Below, piece by piece: positions 17,671-26,527 of a stretch of DNA of 64,000 bases. The stretch is from NCBI GenBank assembly GCA_035691485.1, contig DASSIZ010000033.1:48037-112036 (forward strand), in the 5' to 3' direction. This DNA is from Terriglobales bacterium (GTDB taxonomy: Bacteria > Acidobacteriota > Terriglobia > Terriglobales > Acidobacteriaceae). The notes under the pieces were generated by a model. That model searched no databases. It was not told the origin of the DNA and saw nothing but the letters and a program-made list of their open reading frames with translations. Position 1 is the first letter of the stretch. Each line of letters opens with the position of its first letter. The position numbers were made by a program, and so were the translations under genes.

Positions 17671-18665
17671 GCCCTCTCCCCTGCTGATGCCCGCTCCGGC
17701 AGCTCCACGCAGCACGCCCCTTGGGTAGCCATCCTTGTAAACACCAATTCGCCTTCGAGATTTGCGGCCCGCATGCGCTCGCAGACCGCTTCGCGCACCT
17801 GCTGCTGCGACGCGGCTTCGCGCAAGGTGAGGACCACCGAACTGCCTGCGCCACTCAAAGTCACGGCCAGGATTCCCGCGCTGCCCGCCAGCGGTTGCAG
17901 GCATGGCAACAGCGGACATGCCTTGGCGCGATAGGGCTGATGCAGCGCGTCGTGCTGCGCGGTCGCGAAAAGCGCTTCGCGCCCCAACGTGTAGGCCGCG
18001 ACCAGTGCCATCGCGCTTTGCAGATTGGCCACGACAACTTCCCTGCCATAAAGCATGGGCACAAGGGCGCGTGATTTGCCGGTCGGCAGTCCACCGGGGG
18101 AAAGCACCAGCAGCATGGGCCAATCGCGGGCCACTTCGAGCCGAACCGGGTGTACGCGCCTGCCCTGCTGATCGCGGTTGGATTGCACGATGACCAGCCC
18201 ACCGAGCCAACATGCCGCTGCGTTGTCGGGATGACCTTCACGCCGGGTGGCTTCGTCGAGGATCTGCTCCTCCGTCCAGTTCAGCCGGCCGAAGTGCACT
18301 GCCAGCGCGATGCCCGCCAATCGCGCTGCCGCGGATGAGCCGCAACCCTTTCCGACGGGGATTTCGTTGTCCACAGACAGGACCAAAGGCGAGCAGGCTA
18401 CGCCGGCGCTCTTGAGAACCTCGCGGTAAGTATCGAGGATAAGATTGCCATTGGCCTTACTGCAGAAAGCAGCATCACGCCCACGCGCCTCCACGGCAAA
18501 TGCGCCCGCCACTTCCGCGCGCACATGCAGGTGAAGATCCAGCGCCATCGCCGCCGAATCGAAGGCCGGGCCCAGATTGGCCGAACTGGCCGGCAGCTTG
18601 ATCTGGATCGCGCGGGGCCGGGAACCGCGATTCGCCCCCGCTCCGTTTTTGCCAACTTCACTCAT
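17667..18665 (-). CDS. thrB: Homoserine kinase
   Basis: GHMP-family kinase, 332 residues, that phosphorylates homoserine for ThrC. The ATP-binding GHMP motif PVGKGCGSSAAARL (about residues 103-116) is intact. The N-terminal motif KLPASSANLGPAFDSAAMAL is typical of ThrB, and the C-terminal VTLSGAGSSVVLTL is the third GHMP motif. It overlaps thrC upstream and hom downstream by four bases each, so translation of the three is coupled. Confidence 0.94.
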   Translation of the reverse strand: MSEVGKNGAGANRGSRPRAIQIKLPASSANLGPAFDSAAMALDLHLHVRAEVAGAFAVEARGRDAAFCSKANGNLILDTYREVLKSAGVACSPLVLSVDNEIPVGKGCGSSAAARLAGIALAVHFGRLNWTEEQILDEATRREGHPDNAAACWLGGLVIVQSNRDQQGRRVHPVRLEVARDWPMLLVLSPGGLPTGKSRALVPMLYGREVVVANLQSAMALVAAYTLGREALFATAQHDALHQPYRAKACPLLPCLQPLAGSAGILAVTLSGAGSSVVLTLREAASQQQVREAVCERMRAANLEGELVFTRMATQGACCVELPERASAGERA

Positions 18666-20008
18666 GCTTCCCCCTGCATTTGCTGGATGACCGCCATTAC
18701 TTTCTCCACGTCCGCATCTACGGGGACGGGCGGCCGGCGCCAGCCGCTGAGCTGCGCGGCTCCGCCAAACAACTCTCCCGCGTGAAACTTGAGGCTGTAT
18801 TCGGGATCTTTCAGGACATGCCCCGTCAAAACCAGCACTACCGTGTCGTTGGGATCGACGAAGCCGCTGCGCAACAGCTTCTTGAGTCCAGCCAAGGTGA
18901 CCGCTGACGCCGGCTCACACCCCAGACCTTCGGCGCCGATCGCCGCTTTCGCCAATGCGATTTCTTCCTCGCTTACCTGCTCGCACGCGCCGCCGGTCTG
19001 GTTCAAGACCGAGACCGCCTTTTGCCACGAGGCCGGATTGCCGATGCGAATTGCGGTCGCCATGGTCTCAGCGCGGACCGCCGTCAGTTCCCTCCCGCCG
19101 GTTTCACGCATGGAGCGGTACAGCGGGTTTGCCCCCTCGGCCTGCACGACGGAGAGCTTCGGCAGGCGAGCGATCAAGCCCAGCCGGTGCATTTCCAACA
19201 AGCCTTTGCCGAGAGCCGAGGAGTTACCCAGGTTTCCTCCCGGCACAATGATGTGGTCGGGCGCTTTCCAATCCAACTGCTCCATCATTTCGACGGCGGC
19301 GGTTTTCTGGCCTTCAAGACGGTACGGGTTAATTGAGTTCAACAGATAAATCTTCACTCTTCGAACCAGTTCGGTGACAACCTTCATGCAACCATCGAAG
19401 TCGGCCCGCAGCTGCAGCGTCACCGCACCGTATTCCAGCGCCTGCGACAATTTTCCCCAAGCGATTTTTCCTTCCGGGATCAGCACCAGGGCACGCATTC
19501 CGGCGCGCGCCGCATAGGCCGCCATCGATGCCGAGGTATTTCCCGTCGACGCGCATGCCACCCACCGGTACCCGCGCTCGCGCGCCACCGACAGCGCCGC
19601 AGTCATGCCGGTGTCCTTGAAGGACCCGGTCGGATTCATTCCCTGGTGCTTGGCCAGCAAAGTCTTCATTCCGAGGCGGCGCGCGGCCTGGGACATGGGA
19701 TAGAGAGGCGTGTTGCCCTCGGCGAGGGTGACCACTTCATCCATTGCTTGAACAATGGGCAGCAACTCCCGGAAACGCCATACCCCGCTGCGGTCAGCGG
19801 GCAAGCCTGACATCTTCCGCTCTCGCCACAACTGCTTAAGTTCGATTGCGGAAGAAGTCTGACACGGGTACACGACCTCCACTAGTCCGCCGCATTCGGC
19901 ACAGCGAAAGTCCGGCCGCACTTCCGCCTGGACTGCGTGGCAGAGAAAACAGCGAACCCGCGCTGCCGCATTTTCAGGAACAGCAGCGGCTGGCGAAGTA
20001 TTTTTCAT
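18662..20008 (-). CDS. thrC: Threonine synthase
   Basis: PLP enzyme forming threonine from phosphohomoserine, 448 residues from the ATG at 20008. That start is chosen because GGGAG lies six bases upstream. It overlaps the lysC 3' end by 35 bases. The N-terminus carries a zinc-ribbon-like set of cysteines (C20, C23, C36, C39), common in one class of bacterial ThrC. The PLP lysine is in NPTGSFKDTGM (K131), and the phosphate-binding loop is VPGGNLGNSSALGKG. ThrC lies directly after lysC, an order unlike E. coli thrABC. Confidence 0.94.
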   Translation of the reverse strand: MKNTSPAAAVPENAAARVRCFLCHAVQAEVRPDFRCAECGGLVEVVYPCQTSSAIELKQLWRERKMSGLPADRSGVWRFRELLPIVQAMDEVVTLAEGNTPLYPMSQAARRLGMKTLLAKHQGMNPTGSFKDTGMTAALSVARERGYRWVACASTGNTSASMAAYAARAGMRALVLIPEGKIAWGKLSQALEYGAVTLQLRADFDGCMKVVTELVRRVKIYLLNSINPYRLEGQKTAAVEMMEQLDWKAPDHIIVPGGNLGNSSALGKGLLEMHRLGLIARLPKLSVVQAEGANPLYRSMRETGGRELTAVRAETMATAIRIGNPASWQKAVSVLNQTGGACEQVSEEEIALAKAAIGAEGLGCEPASAVTLAGLKKLLRSGFVDPNDTVVLVLTGHVLKDPEYSLKFHAGELFGGAAQLSGWRRPPVPVDADVEKVMAVIQQMQGEA

Positions 20009-21446
20009 CGTCATCTCCCGATCGATGCGCGTGAAGCGGATCGGCGGCTTGGCGCAGGAATTCATCGTGCACGCTCCGAACCACCACCGGGACCGAAGCC
20101 GCCGACACGGCAAAGCAAATGTTCAGTTCGCTGGCGCCCTGCGCCACCGCAATCACGCTGACGTTGCAGCGCGCAACGGCGGTGAACAAGCGCGCCAGCA
20201 CGCCGCATTTTCCTTTCATCGTTTCGCCGAGCACCGCGATGACCGCGATATCGCGCTGTACCGCGATCGGCGCCATCACGCTGTGCTTGATTTCGGTGCG
20301 GAAGACGCGATCGGCGGCGGCCAACGCGCGCTCCAGGTCCTGCTCGCGAAATACGAGGCCAAGCGCGTTTTCCGAAGACGAGTGAGTCGAGAACAGGACG
20401 TCAATACGCTCGTGGCCGAGGCTGAGGAAAAGGCGGCCGAAAAGATCTTCGAAATGTCCGACGTTGGGAACCGTCAGCGTGAGCAGCGCCGCCGGATGAA
20501 CCGCGGTGACGGCCTTCACCACGTGACCGTTGCGTTGCGCCTGAGCGGCAATACGCGTCCCTTCAACATCCGGGCGAAAGGAGTTCTTGATCAGCACCGG
20601 GATACCGCGTTCCATAGCCGGGCGGACCGCCTTGCGGTGGACCACCTTGGCGCCGTAGTAGGACATCTCGATGGCTTCGGCAAAAGTGATTTCCGGAAGG
20701 ATCGTGGCGTCGGGACAGATACGCGGATCAGCGCTCATGACACCGTCAACATCGGTCCAGATCCAGATCTCGTCACAGTTCAGCGCGGCGCCGAGGATCG
20801 TGGCCGAATAGTCGGAACCGCCGCGGCCCAAGGTCGTCGCCTGCCCGGCCGCCGTCCCGCCCTGATAGCCGGTGACCACCGGCACGCCACCCTGGTTGAC
20901 GAATGGCAGCAACCGTTCGCCGCTCAAGCGCGCCGTGGCGTCCATGTCGGGAACGGCGTCGCCGAAATTTTCGTTGGTGATCAGAAATTCCTTGGAGTCG
21001 AAGGCTTTCCCGTTGACGCCAAGCTGGCGCAGCGCGGCTGCGACAATGGGCGCCGACATCCGCTCGCCCATGGGCAGCGCGACATCAAGCAACTGCGGCG
21101 TTACCGCGCGGAACTTCAAAAGGGCGCCGCAAAATTCCCGCAGGTCGTTGAGAACGGTCGCGACCTCGGCTTGGACGCAGGCGCGGCTTTCGCCGGAGAA
21201 GAGCTCCCCGATTACCTGATCATGCCGCCGTTCAACCTGCTTGAGGTGTTCCTCGAGACAGGCGTTGTTTCCGGCGCAAGCGTCGTTGGCCGCGGCGATG
21301 ATGAGATCGGTGATCCCACTGAGCGCCGAGATGACCACCACCAGGGCATGATCGCGCCGGGCATCGCGCACGATTTCCGCCGCCTGGCGAATGCGCTCCG
21401 CCGACCCGACTGACGTTCCTCCGAATTTCATCGTTATTAGGCTCAT
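19974..21446 (-). CDS. lysC: Aspartate kinase
   Basis: First enzyme of the aspartate family pathway. It starts with the signature TMKFGGTSVGSAERI, followed by VTGYQGGTAAGQATTLGRGGSD (in two parts) for the kinase domain and DVDGVMSADPRI. Two ACT domains occupy about residues 330-480 (LLTLTVPNVGHFEDLFGRLF and IAVIAVLGETMKGKCGVLAR), the usual sites of feedback inhibition. About 490 residues, monofunctional. The ATG at 21446 or 21461 could be the start; neither has a strong Shine-Dalgarno. It is the first structural gene after the Thr-rich leader and terminator, so its expression is expected to follow charged tRNA-Thr supply. Confidence 0.92.
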   Translation of the reverse strand: MSLITMKFGGTSVGSAERIRQAAEIVRDARRDHALVVVISALSGITDLIIAAANDACAGNNACLEEHLKQVERRHDQVIGELFSGESRACVQAEVATVLNDLREFCGALLKFRAVTPQLLDVALPMGERMSAPIVAAALRQLGVNGKAFDSKEFLITNENFGDAVPDMDATARLSGERLLPFVNQGGVPVVTGYQGGTAAGQATTLGRGGSDYSATILGAALNCDEIWIWTDVDGVMSADPRICPDATILPEITFAEAIEMSYYGAKVVHRKAVRPAMERGIPVLIKNSFRPDVEGTRIAAQAQRNGHVVKAVTAVHPAALLTLTVPNVGHFEDLFGRLFLSLGHERIDVLFSTHSSSENALGLVFREQDLERALAAADRVFRTEIKHSVMAPIAVQRDIAVIAVLGETMKGKCGVLARLFTAVARCNVSVIAVAQGASELNICFAVSAASVPVVVRSVHDEFLRQAADPLHAHRSGDDDEKYFASRCCS

Positions 21447-21495
21447 CGTTTCACTACCCATCAGCGGCTAAGCCGCCAGATTTACGGGCCGGGGC

Positions 21496-21515
21496 GGCGC
21501 GGCGAAAGCCGCGCC
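21496..21515 (-). other. Stable hairpin in the lysC 5' untranslated region
   Basis: A perfect 8-bp GC-rich stem (GGCGCGGC / GCCGCGCC) with a four-base loop lies between the attenuator and the lysC start. No T-run follows on the minus strand, so it is not a terminator. It may stabilise or structure the lysC leader. Role unknown. Confidence 0.5.
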
Positions 21516-21552
21516 CCTTCAAATCCGGCCAATATGCGTCGCACAAAACACG

Positions 21553-21586
21553 AAAGCCACCTCCGCGTCCGGCGGATGGTGGCTTT
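21553..21586 (-). terminator. Threonine operon attenuator (intrinsic terminator)
   Basis: Read on the minus strand: arms AAAGCCACC (21586-21578) and GGTGGCTTT (21561-21553), extended by an inner UCCGC/GCGGA stem with one bulge and a five-base loop. The transcript continues CGUGUUUUGU, an interrupted U-tract. It sits 26 bases after the leader stop codon and about 107 bases before lysC. The outer 5' arm overlaps the segment that can instead pair with the leader's last codons. Confidence 0.82.
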
Positions 21587-21622
21587 TCAAAACTTGAATT
21601 GCCTGAACTACTTCATCCGCCG
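21570..21622 (-). promoter_or_regulatory. Antiterminator pairing of the thr attenuator
   Basis: The minus-strand segment CGGCGGATG (21622-21614, the last leader codons) is exactly complementary to CATCCGCCG (21578-21570), which forms the 5' half of the terminator. A nine-bp antiterminator therefore excludes the terminator. If the ribosome stalls at the Thr codons (21663-21631), the antiterminator can form and lysC is read. If it reaches the stop at 21613, it masks the segment and the terminator forms. The structure is seen in the sequence; the switching behaviour is inferred from known thr/his/trp attenuators. Confidence 0.75.
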
Positions 21623-21741
21623 AGCGCTCCTGTGCCGGCTGTTGTAATTGTCGCTGTTGTTGTCGAGACAAGCCCGCACGCCGGCGCCAGCGCTGGGGCA
21701 ACGCGGCGGATTGGCAACGTGCGGTTCAAAATCGCTTCCAT
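21613..21741 (-). CDS. thrL: Threonine operon leader peptide (ThrL-like), 42 residues
   Basis: A small open frame, ATG at 21741 and TGA at 21613-21615. The peptide begins MEAILNRTLPIRRVAPALAP and ends STTTATITTAGTGALGG. Seven of the twelve residues from position 26 to 37 are Thr, with one Ile, closely resembling the ThrL peptide of gamma-proteobacteria (Thr/Ile run followed by a Gly-rich end). It precedes a terminator hairpin and the lysC-thrC-thrB-hom operon. The promoter-like TTGACA/TACTGT pair puts the transcript start about four bases before the ATG, so the leader may be translated from a leaderless message. Recognition is by composition and context; the exact start codon is uncertain. 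Confidence 0.82.
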   Translation of the reverse strand: MEAILNRTLPIRRVAPALAPACGLVSTTTATITTAGTGALGG

Positions 21742-21751
21742 CAATACCCCG

Positions 21752-21781
21752 ACAGTACCTTTGTTGAAGGCCGTCTGTCAA
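21752..21781 (-). promoter_or_regulatory. Promoter of the thr operon leader
   Basis: On the minus strand a perfect TTGACA (21781-21776) is followed 18 bases later by TACTGT (21757-21752), which keeps the TAnnnT core of a -10 box. The start of transcription would fall near 21745, four bases before the leader ATG. The -10 is embedded in GGTACTGTCG, which occurs again exactly 50 bases upstream (21809-21800). Confidence 0.55.
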
Positions 21782-21834
21782 TCACTCCCTTGAGCAATGC
21801 GACAGTACCGAGGTAACCACCCAATTGGCTACGC

Positions 21835-23505
<1,671 letters not shown>

Positions 23506-23583
23506 GGTTTGAGATGAGATGCTAGCACACAGCGAGTGATCGTGATGCTGCGACAGCAACTTGCAATGCGGAATGAAGAGCTA

Positions 23584-23635
23584 AGAATGAAAAATGAACG
23601 GACGCGACAGTAGTGCAATCTGCATTTTTCATTCT
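23584..23635. repeat. 13-bp inverted repeat in the rnj / ecsC-like intergenic region
   Basis: AGAATGAAAAATG (23584-23596) and its exact complement CATTTTTCATTCT (23623-23635) flank a 26-base spacer, with further imperfect similarity (GGAATGAAG / CATTCTTCG) outside the arms. The A/T-rich words differ from the GC-rich surroundings. It looks like a dispersed intergenic palindrome, but only one copy is in this window. Confidence 0.6.
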
Positions 23636-23657
23636 GCATTCTTCGTTAAAGAAACGC

Positions 23658-23666
23658 TGTTATCCT
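23658..23666 (+). promoter_or_regulatory. Extended -10 promoter directly before the EcsC-like gene
   Basis: TGtTATCCT is an extended -10 element whose last base lies seven bases before the start codon at 23674. Transcription would start at about 23673, leaving no 5' leader, and no Shine-Dalgarno is present. This suggests a leaderless mRNA. Confidence 0.5.
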
Positions 23667-23673
23667 GAACACA

Positions 23674-24363
23674 ATGCCAATCGAGAAAAAATCCTGGCTC
23701 CGCTTGCGCGCGGAGGAAGGACTGCGTCGTGGCCTAACCCAAGCCTATGACACCGTCAAAGTGGACCCGCAAAATTTCCTTCTGCAGCTGCGTACCGGTT
23801 ACGGATTACCGATCAGCACCTACGGCGGCGTCTTCTCGGTTCCGGTAGAACAGCTCGACCGGATCGCAGTTGACGTGGTTCGTTCCGGCATGAAGATTGC
23901 CGCCGTCGAAGGTGCGGGCTTCGGTCTTGGCGGGTTGCTGACCATCGTGCCTGACCTGAGCATCCTGGCCGGCATTACCATCCGCACGATCCAGAAGCTC
24001 AGCCTGATTTACGGCTTTCCATTCGCGACCGATTCCGAGGTCGCCGACTTGTGGGTAGCCGCCGCCACCGCCGCCGGTGTGGACATCAGCCGCGAGTTGT
24101 TGGAAAAAGAAGTGGTAAACCGCTTCGTTCCGCGCGTGATCCAGCGCATTGCGCTGCAGGCCAGCGGCGAGGTTGTGGAGCGCTGGGCCGGTCGTGTGAT
24201 TCCCGTCGTCAGCTCCGCTATCGGCGGCACGCTCAACTACTACTTTGTTCGCACCTGGGGCCGGCGCGCCATGACCCACTTCCGCCAAAGACACGACGAG
24301 CGTCGCACCACCCTGACTCTCTCCCCGCCGCTCAGTTTCAGTGCCCTTCCGCCAGGTCCGTGA
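23674..24363 (+). CDS. EcsC family protein
   Basis: A 229-residue protein of the EcsC family, membrane-associated with unknown biochemical role (named after an ABC-transporter-linked gene of Bacillus). The glycine-rich hydrophobic hairpin IAAVEGAGFGLGGLLTIVPDLSIL and the following ITIRTIQKLSLIYGF are the characteristic core. PVVSSAIGGTLNYYFVRTWGRRAM is the conserved C-terminal hydrophobic segment. There is no Shine-Dalgarno, and a -10 element ends just before the ATG. Divergent from rnj across a palindromic repeat. Confidence 0.8.
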   Translation: MPIEKKSWLRLRAEEGLRRGLTQAYDTVKVDPQNFLLQLRTGYGLPISTYGGVFSVPVEQLDRIAVDVVRSGMKIAAVEGAGFGLGGLLTIVPDLSILAGITIRTIQKLSLIYGFPFATDSEVADLWVAAATAAGVDISRELLEKEVVNRFVPRVIQRIALQASGEVVERWAGRVIPVVSSAIGGTLNYYFVRTWGRRAMTHFRQRHDERRTTLTLSPPLSFSALPPGP

Positions 24364-24431
24364 CAGCTTCCGCGGTTGACAGTAGCAAGATGCAGACCTA
24401 ACATTCGCCCCCCATCCGAAAGGGGGTGACC

Positions 24432-25256
24432 ATGTCTCTCAGAGGAAAACATGCGCTCGTCACCGGAAGTTCGCGCGGCATTGGACGCGGAATCGCGCTC
24501 GCCCTAGCGCAACAAGGAGCGAACGTCGCCGTCCACTATTTTCAGAATGAGAAGGCGGCCAATGACACGTTGGCCAAAATACGGGAACTTGGCGGCGACG
24601 GCTTCACGGTGCAGGCTGACATCCGCAGCACGGAAGAAATACGCCGGTTGTTCCAGGATGTGAAACGCGAGTTTTGCGCGCTCGACGTACTGGTCCACAA
24701 TGCCCGCACCGAGCCTCCTACTTTTTATTCCGGCCCGCTGGAGATCACGCTGCAACAGTGGGAGACGGCTCTGCATTCGCAAGCCACCGCGTTCCTGGTT
24801 GGCGTGCGTGAGGCCATCCCATTCATGCCCGACGGCGGCCGCATCATCGCGATCACGTACGCGCCTGGAGGAATTTACGGCAGTTGGCAGCCATGGGTTG
24901 CGATGGGCGCGGCGAAGGCAGCGCTGGAAGTACTGTGCCGCTATTTCGCTGTCGCGCTGGCGGACCGGCAAATCACCGTCAATGCCTTGAGCCCGGGATG
25001 GATCGAGGACAGCGTGCTCAACAGTCTGCCGTCGTCTGCGCAAGACGCCATTCGCGACTGGCACCAGCAAGGATGGACACCGATGGGGCGGCTGGGCACG
25101 CCGGCCGACGTCGGCAAAGCGGTGATCATGATGTGCTCGGAACAGGCGGCTTGGGTGACAGGACAATTAATTCACGTCGATGGTGGGGCTGCGCTTATGG
25201 ATCCGGGTCTGCCCCTTGAAATTCAACAGTCCGCTCGCCGCACTAAAGCGGCGTAG
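24432..25256 (+). CDS. Short-chain dehydrogenase/reductase with altered catalytic Tyr
   Basis: SDR-fold oxidoreductase of 274 residues. The cofactor motif TGSSRGIGRG (11-20) and NAR at 90-92 (usually NAG) are present, and the C-terminus WVTGQLIHVDGGAAL is typical. The active-site region reads GSWQPWVAMGAAKAALEV. Lys162 is in place but the classical Tyr at -4 is Met158, and the enoyl-reductase-type Tyr at -7 is Trp155. The MGxAKAALE pattern is closest to FabI/FabL enoyl-ACP reductases, so it may descend from that group. The substitution makes ordinary reduction doubtful. The start at 24432 has AAGGGGG five bases upstream. Confidence 0.82.
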   Translation: MSLRGKHALVTGSSRGIGRGIALALAQQGANVAVHYFQNEKAANDTLAKIRELGGDGFTVQADIRSTEEIRRLFQDVKREFCALDVLVHNARTEPPTFYSGPLEITLQQWETALHSQATAFLVGVREAIPFMPDGGRIIAITYAPGGIYGSWQPWVAMGAAKAALEVLCRYFAVALADRQITVNALSPGWIEDSVLNSLPSSAQDAIRDWHQQGWTPMGRLGTPADVGKAVIMMCSEQAAWVTGQLIHVDGGAALMDPGLPLEIQQSARRTKAA

Positions 25257-25267
25257 ACGCGCGCAGG

Positions 25268-26317
25268 TTAGAACAGACTCAGCTGCGCTTGGAACGGCGG
25301 CGTCTTCGTGCTGGCGTCGGAAGCAGCCGGCGGGAAGCCGTCCCGCGCGTGGGTGGTTTGGGAATTCTTGGAATTCAGCGCGCCGATGCCATGCTTCCGC
25401 CGCAACCGCGCCATCAATTGCGAAATGCGCTTGCGGTACGCGGGCCCGAGATAGGCGCGGTCCCCGTAACGATCGTGATAAGTCTGGACGAGGTGCGGAA
25501 ACTCCTGCTTCAGCCACGGCAGGAAAATCGCCGCCGAGCACGGTTTCAGAAATAAGGCGTTGGCAAAAATGTACTGACCGCCGGCTTCTTTCGTCGCCTT
25601 CACCAATGCATCCAGGTCGCGCGTGGAGTCCGTGATTCCCGGCACGACCGGAGCGCAGATCACGCCCGCCGGCACTCCCGCCTGGCTCAGCTTCTGCACC
25701 GCCCCAAGCCGCAGGTCGGGACGCGGCGCTCGCGGCTCGAGAATCCTGGCGAGATCTGTGTTCAAGGTGGTTATTGTCACGTTGACGAACAACTGGTTAC
25801 GACTCGCCACCGCACGCAGCAACTCCGTATCGCGCAGCACCAGGTCCGACTTGGTGACAATGCCGATGTCGAAGCCCGCGAGGCCGGCAAACACCTCCAG
25901 GATTGTCCGCGTGACGCCGAACTTCCGCTCGGCCGGCTGATAGGGATCAGTCGCTGTTCCAATCGCGATTTCCTCGCCTGCCTTGACCTTGCGCAGGTCA
26001 CGCTTCAGCAACTCCGCGGCGCGTTGCTTGACGTAAATCTTGCGCTCAAAATCCACACCGTCGCGCATTTCCATGAACTCGTGCGTATATCGCGCGTAGC
26101 AGTACTTGCAGGCAAACTCGCAACCGCGGTAGGGATTGATGGTCCAGGTGAACGGCATGCGCGCCGCCGTGCAGCGGTTGAGCAGCGATCGCGAGGCCAG
26201 GGTGAAGAATTCGACGTCGTGGCCCCCTGAGATTGACTGGCCTTCGGCGGCCAGGCGCGCGATTCCGACCAGAGACGATGTGGGCTCGCATTCTTCCAGC
26301 AGCGGCAGGGTAATCAC
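25268..26317 (-). CDS. Radical SAM protein (SPL-like, Rv2578c/PA0069 family)
   Basis: A 349-residue radical SAM enzyme. The cluster motif is CEFACKYCYA (CxxxCxxC), preceded by the family signature MPFTWTINPYRG and followed by RYTHEFMEMRDG, IAIGTATDPYQPAERKFGVTR and a late GDRAYLGPAYRKRI. This matches the conserved but uncharacterised family related to spore photoproduct lyase. A GTG start is used. The last 40 residues are low-complexity (Ser/Thr/Pro-rich) and end AQLSLF. Substrate unknown. Divergent from the threonine dehydratase gene. Confidence 0.85.
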   Translation of the reverse strand: MITLPLLEECEPTSSLVGIARLAAEGQSISGGHDVEFFTLASRSLLNRCTAARMPFTWTINPYRGCEFACKYCYARYTHEFMEMRDGVDFERKIYVKQRAAELLKRDLRKVKAGEEIAIGTATDPYQPAERKFGVTRTILEVFAGLAGFDIGIVTKSDLVLRDTELLRAVASRNQLFVNVTITTLNTDLARILEPRAPRPDLRLGAVQKLSQAGVPAGVICAPVVPGITDSTRDLDALVKATKEAGGQYIFANALFLKPCSAAIFLPWLKQEFPHLVQTYHDRYGDRAYLGPAYRKRISQLMARLRRKHGIGALNSKNSQTTHARDGFPPAASDASTKTPPFQAQLSLF

Positions 26318-26430
26318 GGGAAACTCGAGAGGCGGCGGGAGATTCGCCTTTTCTTCGCTGGGGTTAGATTAGAGGCGACGGGAAAAGGTTGTCAAATTTG
26401 GCGATCTGCTCGAGCGGTTCTTATTTTCCA

Positions 26431-26453
26431 CTCAAGCCAGGAGAAGGCTTGAG
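26431..26453. other. Perfect 8-bp inverted repeat upstream of the threonine dehydratase gene
   Basis: CTCAAGCC (26431-26438) and GGCTTGAG (26446-26453) flank a seven-base spacer. It lies upstream of the TATAAT of the dehydratase gene, so it is not in that mRNA, and could be an operator for either divergent gene. The role is a guess. Confidence 0.45.
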
Positions 26454-26513
26454 CGGGCAGCCACGGGTAGCCCATCCTCAACTCGTGGTCGGTTCCTGAA
26501 AATCAGCAGCCAA

Positions 26514-26519
26514 TATAAT
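26514..26519 (+). promoter_or_regulatory. Consensus -10 box of the threonine dehydratase gene
   Basis: A perfect TATAAT ends eight bases before the ATG at 26528. Start of transcription is predicted at about 26526, giving an almost leaderless mRNA. No Shine-Dalgarno and no clear -35 are seen. Confidence 0.6.
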
Positions 26520-26527
26520 TGCGGGCG

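Noticed and set aside
16378..18213. Extended hom frame of 611 codons
   Set aside because: Residues before MKTVNVGIVGFG are low-complexity and overlap thrB in another frame. The 17670 ATG has a strong ribosome site.
20025..21413. 462-codon plus-strand frame opposite lysC
   Set aside because: Antisense shadow of aspartate kinase with His/Arg/Gly bias and no recognisable domain.
21519..21701. 60-codon minus-strand frame over the thr leader
   Set aside because: It runs through the terminator hairpin and has no Thr clustering. The frame from 21741 explains the region better.
21599..21793. Plus-strand 64-codon frame opposite the leader
   Set aside because: It is the complement of the Thr-codon run (Val/Ala-rich) and has no ribosome site.
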